IMG/VR virus record: IMGVR_UViG_3300042863_003045
Location: 38,657 to 102,656 of that record
DNA: 64,000 nucleotides
Origin: a virus
Strand: one strand, 5' to 3'
Of this stretch, positions 33,693 through 43,222 are shown in pieces (the first letter of the stretch is position 1; each line of letters opens with the position of its first letter). The notes under the pieces are model-generated. The model did no database searches. It saw nothing but the letters and a program-made list of their open reading frames with translations, and was not told the DNA's origin. Position numbers and translations under genes: made by a program.

Positions 33693-34973
33693 ATGAAGAA
33701 TCTAAAACTCGAACTTTTTAACTTTAAGAAATCCCTATCATTTGATCAAGAGGATGTTTCTTATGTAATTGAAGGACACTTAAATAACTTTGTGGAATTC
33801 GGAGAGAAACAAATGATACACTCTTTGAACGAAAGGCTAAGGCCATATACTTATGATAAGAGTGTTAAAAAATTCCTTGAATCTTTGAATTCAGATCTTG
33901 CTCAGTATGAGCTTGTTTATGAGCTTAAGTCACTTTATAATATCCTAAATACAAAGAATCAAGGTGAATTGCTAAGACAACCAATAAACGTACTATTACA
34001 GACTATCAATTTAGAAACAGATCAAGATAGAATGTCTAAGATTCTTAATGAATTGGCCATTTACGACTGGGTTCCTGAGATAAAACTTTTTGTACACAAT
34101 CTTACAAAGTCTCCAGAGAAAAGAACTAATCTTTTAAGTGGTGGTAAAGGAGAATCTGTTTATACAATTGTAGAACAGGTTGAAGAAGGACATCTTGCTT
34201 TCATAAAGGATTCTTGGTTCCTTTTATCAGAAAGTGCAATTGAAAAAACTCTTTTAGAGAACCATGTAAAGGATGAGAATAAGTTGAGAACACTTAGAAA
34301 CCTACAAACTGCTCTTCAGTTCTGCAATGTTTCTGAAAGTAGAGTTGATTTTAGGATATCTGAATATCTTACCGTTGGTATCGGTGTTCAGAAAAAGGCA
34401 ATTTTTATCAATGATGATGAGTTGAATGGTGAATCTACTTTAGAGAGTATATTCTCATCTCCAATTGTTCCTATCGTAAATAAGAATTTTTATCCACTTA
34501 TACAAGAGGTTGCTAATAATATAGACTCATTTGTAGAATTGGATATTGTTAAAAGAGTATCAAATCTTATTAATCCTACATTAGAAGTATTTGCTTTCAA
34601 TTTTAAGAACAATATGCACGTTTATAGATGTGATGAGAGATATGGATATTCTCTTTTTGCGTATTCTTCAGCCGTTGAGTTAGTAAATGAAGTTAGAAAT
34701 GAGTTGAATTTTGATTTAACGTATTTTTACGAAAATAGACTAAGTAATGAATTAATATCAAAAAGAAAGTTAGAAGATAAAGAAAGACAAATCGAGTTGA
34801 AACTCGAAGATGTTACTTTTAATATATCAAAAGTAAAAGCATCTATTCAGATGTTGGGAGAAAGCAAGGTTCTTAAAGAAGCTCTTTCAAACTTAGAAAA
34901 AAGAAATGATAATCTAAGTACTGAATTACAAGCTGTTAAAGAACTTCAATATAACGAAAGGATTAGAAAATAA
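33693..34973 (+). CDS. Virion-type protein with C-terminal coiled coil, unknown
   Basis: 426 residues. Mixed alpha/beta N-terminal ~340 residues, C-terminal ~80 residues heptad-like (KRKLEDKERQIELKLEDVTF, then LSNLEKRNDNLSTELQAVKE). Codon choice and regular expression signals resemble the structural genes, and a strong terminator follows. Family not recognised. Confidence 0.75.
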   Translation: MKNLKLELFNFKKSLSFDQEDVSYVIEGHLNNFVEFGEKQMIHSLNERLRPYTYDKSVKKFLESLNSDLAQYELVYELKSLYNILNTKNQGELLRQPINVLLQTINLETDQDRMSKILNELAIYDWVPEIKLFVHNLTKSPEKRTNLLSGGKGESVYTIVEQVEEGHLAFIKDSWFLLSESAIEKTLLENHVKDENKLRTLRNLQTALQFCNVSESRVDFRISEYLTVGIGVQKKAIFINDDELNGESTLESIFSSPIVPIVNKNFYPLIQEVANNIDSFVELDIVKRVSNLINPTLEVFAFNFKNNMHVYRCDERYGYSLFAYSSAVELVNEVRNELNFDLTYFYENRLSNELISKRKLEDKERQIELKLEDVTFNISKVKASIQMLGESKVLKEALSNLEKRNDNLSTELQAVKELQYNERIRK

Positions 34974-34987
34974 TTATTAATAGATTT

Positions 34988-35032
34988 AAAAAAGGTGGGA
35001 ATTATAATTATATAATTCCCACCTTTTTTTTT
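34988..35032 (+). terminator. Strong rho-independent terminator
   Basis: AAAAAAGGTGGGAATTAT pairs with the complementary ATAATTCCCACCTTTTTT, followed by further T. Confidence 0.95.
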
Positions 35033-35090
35033 AAACTTTTTTTACTATTAAATGTATAACATGAAACCAAATAAAAAATAATTTACATGA

Positions 35091-35456
35091 ATGTACTTAA
35101 ACAACAAGGATTTATACTATGAGATAATTGTCTCAAAGGCTCAAGGAAAACTCACAAGAAAGGCCGAAAGGATGCTAGAGATTTTAGGCAAAGAAACAAT
35201 AAAAAAAATGAGGTATTGGAGCAATGATGATAGAAATGATTGCTTACAAGGTGGATTACTTGATATGTATGCAAACTGGTATAATTTCAATGAAGAAAAA
35301 AGTGTGAATCCATTCGCTTATTTCACTGAGATATTCAAAAGAGGTATCGCAAAAGCATTCAATGAGATTTATAAGAAAAAAGGAGATCCAGAATCTTCTA
35401 TAAGATTGGTCTCATTAGAAGGATCTAACGGTGGATTGGGACTACACTCACTTTAA
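35091..35456 (+). CDS. Late-transcription sigma factor (gp55-like)
   Basis: 121 residues. RNDCLQGGLLDMYANWYNFN then EKSVNPFAYFTEIFKRGIAK corresponds to sigma region 2 of T4 gp55 (..[28 protein letters not shown]..). The C-terminal part is shorter than in T4 (185 residues) and ends GGLGLHSL; a hydrophobic C-terminus is where T4 gp55 binds the clamp. It probably directs host RNA polymerase to the TTAATATATA promoters seen throughout the window, as gp55 does at TATAAATA in T4. Confidence 0.75.
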   Translation: MYLNNKDLYYEIIVSKAQGKLTRKAERMLEILGKETIKKMRYWSNDDRNDCLQGGLLDMYANWYNFNEEKSVNPFAYFTEIFKRGIAKAFNEIYKKKGDPESSIRLVSLEGSNGGLGLHSL

Positions 35457-35983
35457 ACCCCAAGCTTTTTAAGTGTAGATTCTGTGATTACTATGAACTC
35501 CCAACCCTTCTTGTCACAAAATTTTATCATGGTCTCCCACTTCTTTAGGTTTTTTTGAGCCATCTTCAATTTATATTCTAGATTTTTTAACCTTTTGATA
35601 GTTGGATTATCTGGTACTTCAAATTTCTTTTCTTGTAAAAGAATTACATCTTTATATTCTGATTCTGGTTTAACCTCAACTATTATTTTTCTTATACCAT
35701 TATTTGATTCGAGCTCATAATAAAAGTCTGAGTAATAGGTATGATTTTTAAGATTTATATCACCATTACTCTCATAGTGAGTTAGTTGATAAGGTATTGA
35801 TATACATTCAGCACCCCATCTTTTAACTTTATCGGAGTTATCAAGGAATATCATCATTCGATATTCAAGCGAACTTCTATAATAGATCCCTCCTTCATTA
35901 TTAAATTTAATAACCTTTTCTCTATTTTTTGGAATATAGTTTCCTTGGTGATAATTTTTATTGTTCGGTTTTGAGTTTATCAT
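35453..35983 (-). CDS. Head-completion nuclease (gp4-like)
   Basis: 176 residues. YHQGNYIPKNREKVIKFNN, IYYRSSLEYRMMIFLD, SIPYQL, YYSDFYYEL and IIVEVKPESE form the TnsA-like/PD-(D/E)xK pattern (D in YSDF, E and K in VEVK) seen in T4 gp4 and relatives, a protein added to filled heads. C-terminal extra helical part to ~176. Overlaps the sigma gene end by 4 bases on the other strand. Confidence 0.8.
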   Translation of the reverse strand: MINSKPNNKNYHQGNYIPKNREKVIKFNNEGGIYYRSSLEYRMMIFLDNSDKVKRWGAECISIPYQLTHYESNGDINLKNHTYYSDFYYELESNNGIRKIIVEVKPESEYKDVILLQEKKFEVPDNPTIKRLKNLEYKLKMAQKNLKKWETMIKFCDKKGWEFIVITESTLKKLGV

Positions 35984-36000
35984 TATTTATATATATAAAC

Positions 36001-36774
36001 ATGAGATTGTTCAGATATAAAAACTTTATTAAAGAATCAAAAGAGGACATAGATTCTATATGTAAAAAATTTGGTATAAAGAATTATACCATCAATGAAG
36101 ACTCAACTATTGATGTTGATGGAAATGTTAATCTACACGATAAAGCATTAACTAAACTTCCCTTGAAATTTGGAAAGGTAAGTGGTAATTTTTATTGTCA
36201 TAGGAATCAATTAATAAGTTTAGAAGGCTCTCCCCTTTCAGTTGGTGGTGGTTTTTATTGTCATAGGAATCAATTAATAAGTTTAGAGGGAGCTCCTCTT
36301 TCAGTTGGTGGTAATTTTGATTGTGGTGATAATAAATTAATAAGTTTAGAAGGTTCTCCTATTTCAGTTGGTCGTTATTTTGATTGCAGTTCTAATCAAT
36401 TAAAGAGTTTAGAGGGTTCTCCCCTTTCAGTTGGTGGTGATTTTTCCTGTAGTTTTAATCAATTAAAGAGTTTAGAAGGAATTTCTGGAAGGATTTCCGG
36501 TGGAATTTATTGTGATAATAATCAACTAAGAGATGTTAAAGGAGTTAAAGATGGTTGGTTAGGAGAATTTGATATAAGAAGAAATCCAGTCTATCAGATA
36601 TTTAAATTATTTCCTATAGACAAATGGGATGAGGTTATTGAATTCCTAAACGAGCATGATACAATTAGAGATGGTAATTTAGTCATTTTACAAAGACTTG
36701 AACAAGTTTTTTTGGATCTAGGTCTAAAAGTTCCAGAAATTGAAGAAATTAAAGGATATAAAATTCATTTTTAA
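36001..36774 (+). CDS. LRR-like repeat protein with capsid-targeting-like leader (copy 2)
   Basis: 257 residues from the ATG at 36001: MRLFRYKNFIKESKED. Paralogue of 31070-31843, nearly identical over the leader, first domain and C-terminus; the internal 20-23-residue repeats (LISLEGSPLSVGGGFYCHRNQ type) differ in number and order, as expected for recombining repeats. TTTATATATATAAAC lies directly upstream. Confidence 0.8.
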   Translation: MRLFRYKNFIKESKEDIDSICKKFGIKNYTINEDSTIDVDGNVNLHDKALTKLPLKFGKVSGNFYCHRNQLISLEGSPLSVGGGFYCHRNQLISLEGAPLSVGGNFDCGDNKLISLEGSPISVGRYFDCSSNQLKSLEGSPLSVGGDFSCSFNQLKSLEGISGRISGGIYCDNNQLRDVKGVKDGWLGEFDIRRNPVYQIFKLFPIDKWDEVIEFLNEHDTIRDGNLVILQRLEQVFLDLGLKVPEIEEIKGYKIHF

Positions 36775-36799
36775 TATATAAAGAAAAATAAAATAAAAA

Positions 36800-36988
36800 A
36801 TGAGACATATAAGACCATTTAAAGAAAATAAAACCGATATGATTGAAAGAAAAGATCCAGAGAGTTATAGAAAAGAGATAGTTCAAAAAGTAATAGATGC
36901 GCTTGTTAAAGATCAGAACAATCACCCTGGTTATCAATCATTTAGAGAAGAGTTAGAAGATTTCTTAAGTACTTTCCCAAAAGAATAA
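36800..36988 (+). CDS. Small leader-bearing protein, 62 residues
   Basis: MRHIRPFKENKTDMIERKD, then a charged helical body. A-rich region AAAAATAAAATAAAAA before the ATG. Leader-type start with a very short mature part. Unknown role; probably packaged if the leader model holds. Confidence 0.65.
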   Translation: MRHIRPFKENKTDMIERKDPESYRKEIVQKVIDALVKDQNNHPGYQSFREELEDFLSTFPKE

Positions 36989-37037
36989 AAGAGAAGGGAG
37001 GATTTTTTATATATATACTTAAATTTTTGATGTTTTC

Positions 37038-37697
37038 ATGAAAAAATGTAGTAAATGTAGTATTATAAAATCTTTAGATTTATTCAATAATGATAAATCC
37101 TCTAAAGATGGTTTCAGATCAAACTGCAAAGATTGTAGAAAGAATCAAAATAAACTATGGTATTCTAAAAATATCGATAAGATAAAATTAGAAAAAGTTA
37201 AATACTATGAATTGAATAGAGATCTGATTTTAGAAAAAAGTTCTATAAGATATGAAGAAAATAGAGATCAAAAGTTAGATTATCAAAAAGAATATCAAAA
37301 TAAGAATAAAGAAAAAAGAAATCAATATTTATCAAGAAGGCGCAAAAATGATGTGATGTTCAGATTAACTACAAATATTAGAAATTTAATTAATAATTGT
37401 TTTTATGAATCAGGATATTCTAAAAAAACAAGAACTGAAGAAATAATAGGTTGTTCATTTAATGAGATGAGATTCTATCTGGAATCTAGATTTGAAGATT
37501 GGATGGATTGGGAAAATAGAGGAATATACACAGGAGAATTCAATTCTGGATGGGATATAGATCATATAATCCCGATATCTTCCGCTAAAAGTGAACAAGA
37601 AATAATCAATCTCAACCACTATACAAATTTACAACCACTCTGTAGTAAAATAAATAGAGATATTAAAAAAAATAAAATAGAATATGGCATCATATAA
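37038..37697 (+). CDS. HNH homing endonuclease
   Basis: 219 residues. N-terminal zinc ribbon (KKCSKCSIIK...NCKDCRK, two CxxC), a basic helical middle, and a C-terminal HNH nuclease: WDIDHIIPISSAKSEQEI, then LNHYTNLQPLCSKINRDIKK. Free-standing homing endonuclease directly upstream of, and overlapping by 14 bases, the portal gene. Confidence 0.85.
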   Translation: MKKCSKCSIIKSLDLFNNDKSSKDGFRSNCKDCRKNQNKLWYSKNIDKIKLEKVKYYELNRDLILEKSSIRYEENRDQKLDYQKEYQNKNKEKRNQYLSRRRKNDVMFRLTTNIRNLINNCFYESGYSKKTRTEEIIGCSFNEMRFYLESRFEDWMDWENRGIYTGEFNSGWDIDHIIPISSAKSEQEIINLNHYTNLQPLCSKINRDIKKNKIEYGII

Positions 37698-39372
37698 TCC
37701 ATCAAATAATAGCAATCAATTCCAATATACCATGAACTCCGCTGTTGAGAACAGAGGACTATTTTCTAGGATACTCAGAAACCTCTCATCTTGGGGAATG
37801 AACTACGATGATATGGTAGCTAGAAATCAAGTGGGTGTTGGAATAAACGAAGATCCTTATTCGCAACAAGGAAATTCAATGTATGATTTCTTTTCAAGAC
37901 GAGCAGTTGCATCAGTTTTAAATAAGAAGTCAATACCTTATCTTGATAGATCTTATTCAGATAAAAGAAGAATTTTAAGAGAGTATTCGATAAAAGATGA
38001 GATAAGGGATTTTATATCAAGTGTTTGTGATGAAGCAATAATATATTCTGATAAGGATTTCTGTAGTCCTAAATCTTTATCAACAGATTACTCACAGGAT
38101 GTAAGAGATAAATATCAAGAATATTTTGAAAAAATATACAATCGTTTTGGATTTTCCGATTCTATAACTGCTTGGCAGATGATGAAAGATTTTCTCATAG
38201 ATGGGTATATTGCAGTTGAGATCGTATGGGATGATAAAAAGAAGAATATAATATATTTTAATAGGATGAGACCAGAAACATTGGTTCCAGCATATGAACC
38301 AACCATTGGTAATCTTTGGATTCAATATCCAGAGGATCCACAACTTCGTAGGATATTTTTAGATTCACAATTGATATTCATTTCATATTCATCTCAGAAT
38401 GATTATTCAGAAACCTCTTATGTTGAAGGACTCATAAAGCCATATAATCAAGTAAAGATATTAGAACAAACAAAGATAATGTTCAATATCATAAATGCAA
38501 CACTTTATCAGAAATTCACTGTACCTATTAAAGGTTTGTCAAGACAAAGAGCAGAAGAACAAATCGGTCAACTTATTCAAGACTATTCAGAAGAAGTAGA
38601 ATGGGATGATAGCTTAGGCAGTCTAAGAATAAATGGTCAAAAACATCTTCCTTATAATAAACAGTTCTGGTTTCCAGAAGGAGATGCTGGTACTCCAGGT
38701 ATGGAATTGATGTCACCACAGGGACATAATCTTAATGAAGATGATATGTTGAAATGGTTTTTTGCAATATTAAAAAGAGCATCTAAGATACCTGCTCAAA
38801 GATTTAATGAAGATGGTGGAGGAAATGTTTTTACAGATGCTGCTGAAATAACAAGAGATGAGGCTAAATTCAGTAACTTTATTCATAGATTAAGAGCCAA
38901 TTTTAGGGAACTTATTGTTAAGCCACTTAGATTACAAATGCTTGTTGAGTTTCCAGAATTAAAGAATGATGAAAGGTTTTTAAATGAAGTTGATATTAAT
39001 TTTATTTCTAATCAATTATTCGAAGAATGGAAAAAACTAGGTAATCTTATGAAGAAATCAGAGATATTAACTTCTCTTAATGGAATACAGAAAGCAGATG
39101 GACAACCTTATTTCCATATTGAATATCTTATTGATAATGTTTTAAGTTTAACACCTGAGGAAAAAGAAGAAAATAAAAAGTACTGGTTGAAAGATAGTGC
39201 TGGTGCTGGATCAGGTCCAGAAGGCGCACCAGGAGAAGAAGGTGGTGCCGAAGGAATGGGCGATACGGGAACAGAAGGTGGCGGTGAAACAGAGACTCCA
39301 GAAGCACCAGCTGAAACTCCTGCTCCAGAAGAAGGAGGAGAAGCTGGTGGAGGAACTGAATTTGAATTTTAA
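37684..39372 (+). CDS. Portal protein (gp20-like)
   Basis: 562 residues. T4 gp20-type signature: YIAVEIVWDDKKKNIIYFNR, KASKIPAQRF-type segment (ILKRASKIPAQRFNED), AAEITRDEAKFSNFIHRLRA near residue 400, then a C-terminal Gly/Glu/Pro-rich acidic tail (from ~500). The portal is the dodecameric DNA gate that nucleates head assembly. Its ATG lies in the end of the HNH gene. Confidence 0.93.
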   Translation: MASYNPSNNSNQFQYTMNSAVENRGLFSRILRNLSSWGMNYDDMVARNQVGVGINEDPYSQQGNSMYDFFSRRAVASVLNKKSIPYLDRSYSDKRRILREYSIKDEIRDFISSVCDEAIIYSDKDFCSPKSLSTDYSQDVRDKYQEYFEKIYNRFGFSDSITAWQMMKDFLIDGYIAVEIVWDDKKKNIIYFNRMRPETLVPAYEPTIGNLWIQYPEDPQLRRIFLDSQLIFISYSSQNDYSETSYVEGLIKPYNQVKILEQTKIMFNIINATLYQKFTVPIKGLSRQRAEEQIGQLIQDYSEEVEWDDSLGSLRINGQKHLPYNKQFWFPEGDAGTPGMELMSPQGHNLNEDDMLKWFFAILKRASKIPAQRFNEDGGGNVFTDAAEITRDEAKFSNFIHRLRANFRELIVKPLRLQMLVEFPELKNDERFLNEVDINFISNQLFEEWKKLGNLMKKSEILTSLNGIQKADGQPYFHIEYLIDNVLSLTPEEKEENKKYWLKDSAGAGSGPEGAPGEEGGAEGMGDTGTEGGGETETPEAPAETPAPEEGGEAGGGTEFEF

Positions 39373-39380
39373 TTGATGGT

Positions 39381-40052
39381 ATGAATTATGATAGGTGGAA
39401 TAAAGATAAACACAAAGAATTTAGAAGGTTAAAAAGATCTGGATATACAGATGATATGTTGATTCAATATTTTGGAGAAGATATTTATTATTCTGGTATG
39501 TATAATAGAAAATCAACAATAATGCCTTGGTTAGAGTTTCTAACAGAGATATTAATTACACCAGAATATACTGAGTATGATATTTCAAAAACTCCATCTG
39601 TTATTTACAAAAATCAATTTGACTATGTAATTAGTTTTGAAAACAATAGTGTTGTTTATATTATCTCATTATTTTATTATATAATAGATGGAGTAGAAAC
39701 ATACAATTTTCTATTGACAACTGATAAACAATGGGAGGAATATAGAAAAAAGTTAAATGAAATTGGATATAAGGGGTATATAACCAATGATGAAAGAAGT
39801 GATTTGATTAATATTGTTGAAAAAGAAACAGTACTCAATCAATTATATCCTGTTATGAAGAAAACATCTTATATTTTGTTTGATGTTTTTAAACAACATT
39901 TAAAAGGTTCTATTATCTCATTAGGAGAAACAAAAAATTTGGTTAAGATAAATTTATATAGAAATATTATCAAAAACTTTTCAGACATTGAAGAAATTGA
40001 AGAAAAGTTTGATGATGTTGGTAATAGATACTTTCTTTATCGAATAAGTTAA
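39381..40052 (+). CDS. Hypothetical protein, 223 residues
   Basis: Starts 8 bases after the portal gene. Mixed alpha/beta; the N-terminal DRWNKDKHKEFRRLKRSGYT is basic. Not recognised. First gene of the accessory stretch between portal and protease. Confidence 0.65.
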   Translation: MNYDRWNKDKHKEFRRLKRSGYTDDMLIQYFGEDIYYSGMYNRKSTIMPWLEFLTEILITPEYTEYDISKTPSVIYKNQFDYVISFENNSVVYIISLFYYIIDGVETYNFLLTTDKQWEEYRKKLNEIGYKGYITNDERSDLINIVEKETVLNQLYPVMKKTSYILFDVFKQHLKGSIISLGETKNLVKINLYRNIIKNFSDIEEIEEKFDDVGNRYFLYRIS

Positions 40053-40077
40053 GAAAGTATTTCAAATATAAGAAAAA

Positions 40078-40470
40078 CTATTTAAGAATGAATCTCCAAG
40101 AATCTTTCTTAGTAGATAAAGTTAAAATATTTTTCATTTTTTCATATATCTTTCCTTTATCATTCTCAAGGAACTCAACATTAACTTTTAAAGATTCTAT
40201 TTTAAGTTCTGAATCCACAATAACTTCAATACTTTCAATTGTTGCTATTGCATCACCTAATAATATATCATTATCATCATTACAATCTATGTAGTATGGA
40301 CTACCCATAGATGTTTTCATATCTTCTAAGGTTATTAATGATTTCTTACCTAAAAGAGAATTTAACTTGATCTCTCTTAAAAAATCTTTACCTGGTCGAA
40401 ATTGTCTTATATACTTTTCAAATTCAATAAGATCATTGTTTGAATCATCAATTTGTAGATGGTATTGCAT
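40078..40470 (-). CDS. Hypothetical protein, 130 residues
   Basis: MQYHLQIDDSNNDLIEFEKY..., beta-rich, small. Overlaps the end of the endonuclease fragment upstream by 23 bases. Not recognised. Confidence 0.6.
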   Translation of the reverse strand: MQYHLQIDDSNNDLIEFEKYIRQFRPGKDFLREIKLNSLLGKKSLITLEDMKTSMGSPYYIDCNDDNDILLGDAIATIESIEVIVDSELKIESLKVNVEFLENDKGKIYEKMKNILTLSTKKDSWRFILK

Positions 40471-40816
40471 TTCTCTCGCTTATTCTTTTTCTTATTTTAG
40501 TGAATATCTCAGTGTTCTGTATAGGATATTCAACACCATAATTTTCTATTAAAGTTTCTTTTCTCTTTTTTTCAGAACACTTTCTACAATAATATTCTAA
40601 CCATTTATTGTCATACTTTACATAGTTTTTAAATATAACATCTTTAACAACACCACATCCATCACATTTACAAGTTATCTTATAATGAGAACCCTTTGAA
40701 AGTAATTCAACTGGAATTGTTAAGTTTTCACCTATGTTTATATCATATCCAAAATCATCAAAATATTGAAAGTTTGATGAATTTATTTTAATTGTTATTT
40801 CTCTTGTTAGAATCAT
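40448..40816 (-). pseudogene. Fragment of a DUF7487/VSR-type homing endonuclease
   Basis: 122 codons starting MILTREITIKINSSNFQYF. Matches only the N-terminal zinc domain of the endonuclease at 43939-45519 (ITIKINSSNF / SITINSANFNHY; CDGCGVVKD...CRKCSEKKR; LIENYGVEYPIQN). The nuclease and C-terminal domains are missing and the frame ends in the following gene. Likely a deletion remnant. Confidence 0.65.
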
Positions 40817-40876
40817 AAAAAACCGTAAGAATTTAAAGTATATATCTTGAATGGTCATGCCTGTTCTAAAATTTCT

Positions 40877-40884
40877 TATATTTG
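40877..40884 (+). promoter_or_regulatory. Bacteroidota-type -7 element TATATTTG
   Basis: Perfect TAnnTTTG match ending 4 bases before the ATG at 40889. Confidence 0.6.
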
Positions 40885-40888
40885 ATAT

Positions 40889-41182
40889 ATGAGCGAAGTA
40901 GATATGTGGATAGAAGTAATGTCAAGATTAGGATTTCTCTTTATAGAAGAAACATGCACTGGAGACATCAATGTTTTAGAATATGTATGGACTCCAACAA
41001 ATCATACATACCAAATCTATTTTAATCTGAATACAGAAGAGGTCAATTCACTTTTCTGTGTCATTTCATCCACCACGGGAATACCTCCTATCCGAAATTC
41101 CGGTGGTGTTACTAAAAAATCATTTTATAATCAGTATATAAATATATTCAGACAAGTAAAATTAGAATATCTTGATACATAG
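40889..41182 (+). CDS. Hypothetical protein, 97 residues
   Basis: MSEVDMWIEVMSRLGFLFIE..., small alpha/beta protein with a Cys in EETCTGDIN. No leader; host-type promoter with leaderless spacing. Not recognised. Confidence 0.6.
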   Translation: MSEVDMWIEVMSRLGFLFIEETCTGDINVLEYVWTPTNHTYQIYFNLNTEEVNSLFCVISSTTGIPPIRNSGGVTKKSFYNQYINIFRQVKLEYLDT

Positions 41183-41211
41183 TGTCACTTTCTAAAAAAA
41201 TATGATATTTT

Positions 41212-41221
41212 TTAATATATA
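41212..41221 (+). promoter_or_regulatory. Late-type promoter motif TTAATATATA
   Basis: Ends 5 bases before the ATG at 41227. Confidence 0.55.
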
Positions 41222-41226
41222 GAAAT

Positions 41227-41859
41227 ATGAAATATGTTAAAAAGTTTGAAGAATTTACAGATAGTACTTTAAAAACTAATATCGATGCTTACAATAGATA
41301 TTATAATAGATATACTAATAGATCAGGTAAAGTAGCTTGGGAAGCAAAAGATTCACAAGAAGATAATTTCAATTTAGTATCGGATCATATAAAATCTGGA
41401 GACTCTGTTTTAGATTATGGTTGTGGTTTAGGTGATTTAATATCACACTTAGAAAAAAAGAAAATACAAATTTCCGACTATTTAGGTGTTGATATAAATC
41501 AGAAATACATAGAAGACGCAAAAAAACATTATTCGGATTCTAATTTTAAACTAATCACTGATATAGATCAACTTTCTGGTAAATGGGATAAGGTTTGTGC
41601 TGTTGGTGTATTCACTTGGTATATAGGAAAAGAAGAATTTATAAAATCAATAAGAAAACTCATCGATTTATCAGAAAAAGAAGTTCTATTGACACTTTTA
41701 TATGATGATGATGTGGATTTCGAATCACCTAATTACTGGGAGTCTAATTATAGATATTATAATGAGGAACTTTTTGAAAATTTATTCCCCGATTTGATTG
41801 ATAATTTTGAGTTTCATAATTCATATCGAACTATATTGGTTAGAATTAAAAAGAATTGA
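41227..41859 (+). CDS. SAM-dependent methyltransferase with capsid-targeting-like leader
   Basis: 210 residues. Leader MKYVKKFEEFTDS; then a class I methyltransferase: SVLDYGCGLGDLISHLEKK (motif I, ~58-76), YLGVDINQKYIEDAKKHY (~80-97) and the motif IV region WDKVCAVGVFTWYIG. Length fits a single domain. The substrate cannot be read. With the leader it would be injected with the DNA. Confidence 0.85.
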   Translation: MKYVKKFEEFTDSTLKTNIDAYNRYYNRYTNRSGKVAWEAKDSQEDNFNLVSDHIKSGDSVLDYGCGLGDLISHLEKKKIQISDYLGVDINQKYIEDAKKHYSDSNFKLITDIDQLSGKWDKVCAVGVFTWYIGKEEFIKSIRKLIDLSEKEVLLTLLYDDDVDFESPNYWESNYRYYNEELFENLFPDLIDNFEFHNSYRTILVRIKKN

Positions 41860-41869
41860 TTAATATATA
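41860..41869 (+). promoter_or_regulatory. Late-type promoter motif TTAATATATA
   Basis: Ends 4 bases before the ATG at 41874; overlaps the stop region of the preceding gene. Confidence 0.55.
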
Positions 41870-41873
41870 GAAT

Positions 41874-42365
41874 ATGAAATACATCAAAAAATTTGAAATA
41901 AACGAATCAGTTGATCTTACGAAATCATATAAACCAAAATTGAGTTTTGAAAATGTAACAGGTGAGTGGTTAGTAGATCATGAATTTCCATCTGATGTCA
42001 AGGAATATTTGGAAAAAACCATAATACCATATTTTTGTGTGTTTTTATATTTTGATCCAAATAGATCTCATCATTCTTTAGGACAACTTTCTTATTTAAA
42101 ACAATATTATTCAGATTCAATTACTGATTTTATCGAGAATCCTGCTGTTTCTTTTCAATTAAGAACTAATATTGAAGAAAGTTTTTATTCAAATGATAGA
42201 CATTGGTTCTCAGTGGATGATCTTATATCAAATGAGGGATCAATGCCAAAATTACTTAGTATTGCGGAAAAAATAGAAGAATTTAACTCAGTAAGAAATG
42301 TTTATATTTCAGTGATAGATTTTAGATCTCAACAAATCACAATAATTTTTAAAAATACGATATGA
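41874..42365 (+). CDS. Leader-bearing protein of unknown function, 163 residues
   Basis: MKYIKKFEINESVDLTKS: leader with INE-S cleavage-site-like end. The body includes FLYFDPNRSHHSLGQLSY and SFYSNDRHWFSVDDLIS. Not recognised. Its stop overlaps the next start. Confidence 0.7.
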   Translation: MKYIKKFEINESVDLTKSYKPKLSFENVTGEWLVDHEFPSDVKEYLEKTIIPYFCVFLYFDPNRSHHSLGQLSYLKQYYSDSITDFIENPAVSFQLRTNIEESFYSNDRHWFSVDDLISNEGSMPKLLSIAEKIEEFNSVRNVYISVIDFRSQQITIIFKNTI

Positions 42366-43174
42366 GAAAAATTTTTACAAAACTAAAAAATAATTTAAAA
42401 CAATTTGATTTTGAGTTAGAATCTAGTTCATCAAATTATACAATTAAATTAACACCTAAAAAGGACATGATTGTAGATGATGAATCGATTAAAATATTCA
42501 AAGACTTTTTTAAAATTTTAGAAGATGAGGGAGTTCTTAATATTTCAGATGTGATGATGCAATTCGGCAAAAAGATATCACGGTCAAAATGGGCAACGAC
42601 TCCTTGGAAATGTCAATCGTTTAATTCTGAATCAGATTTGAAAAAAATAATCGGTGAAAAAATACATTTGGTAGAAATTTTTGTTGAATTAGCTGATCTT
42701 GAATATCACGAAACAAATAACCACAAAAGAAATATTGATTACATTCAAAATTTTTTAGATAATAACACAGATTTATTATATAATATTGAATTAAATGTAA
42801 AAAAAGATATAAAAATCGGGAACACATCTCGTTTGGTTGAAAGAATACTACATAATGATCAAAATTTTTGGATAGTAGAATATGATTCTAAACTAATACT
42901 AGTAACAGAAATAGAGAATAAATTAACTGCTGTTTCTTCTATAAGATATACTCTTTCGGCAGAATCATTTTATGTTGTATCAGTTTATACACTTCCTGGA
43001 TATAGAAGAAAAGGATTTTCATTTATCTTGCATAAATATATACAAGATAAAACTGGATTAAAATATAATACAAGACTATCATTAACAAAATCTGGATTAG
43101 GTCATATGCTTTCAAATAGAAAAAAACTTATATCTGAAAATATGAAACATATTAAAAGTTTTAAAAATTTCTAA
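42362..43174 (+). CDS. GNAT-like acetyltransferase domain protein
   Basis: 270 residues. Near the C-terminus, YVVSVYTLPGYRRKGFSFIL (~210-229) resembles the acetyl-CoA-binding motif A (V...P.YR.KG) of GNAT enzymes. The N-terminal ~150 residues are unknown and helical. The last ten codons read MKHIKSFKNF and stop, a leader-type sequence at the wrong end: see findings. It overlaps the previous gene by 4 bases. Confidence 0.65.
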   Translation: MRKIFTKLKNNLKQFDFELESSSSNYTIKLTPKKDMIVDDESIKIFKDFFKILEDEGVLNISDVMMQFGKKISRSKWATTPWKCQSFNSESDLKKIIGEKIHLVEIFVELADLEYHETNNHKRNIDYIQNFLDNNTDLLYNIELNVKKDIKIGNTSRLVERILHNDQNFWIVEYDSKLILVTEIENKLTAVSSIRYTLSAESFYVVSVYTLPGYRRKGFSFILHKYIQDKTGLKYNTRLSLTKSGLGHMLSNRKKLISENMKHIKSFKNF

Positions 43175-43222
43175 AAAACATTTTTTAAATATAATATATA
43201 CTAAAAAATAAAATAAAAAAAA

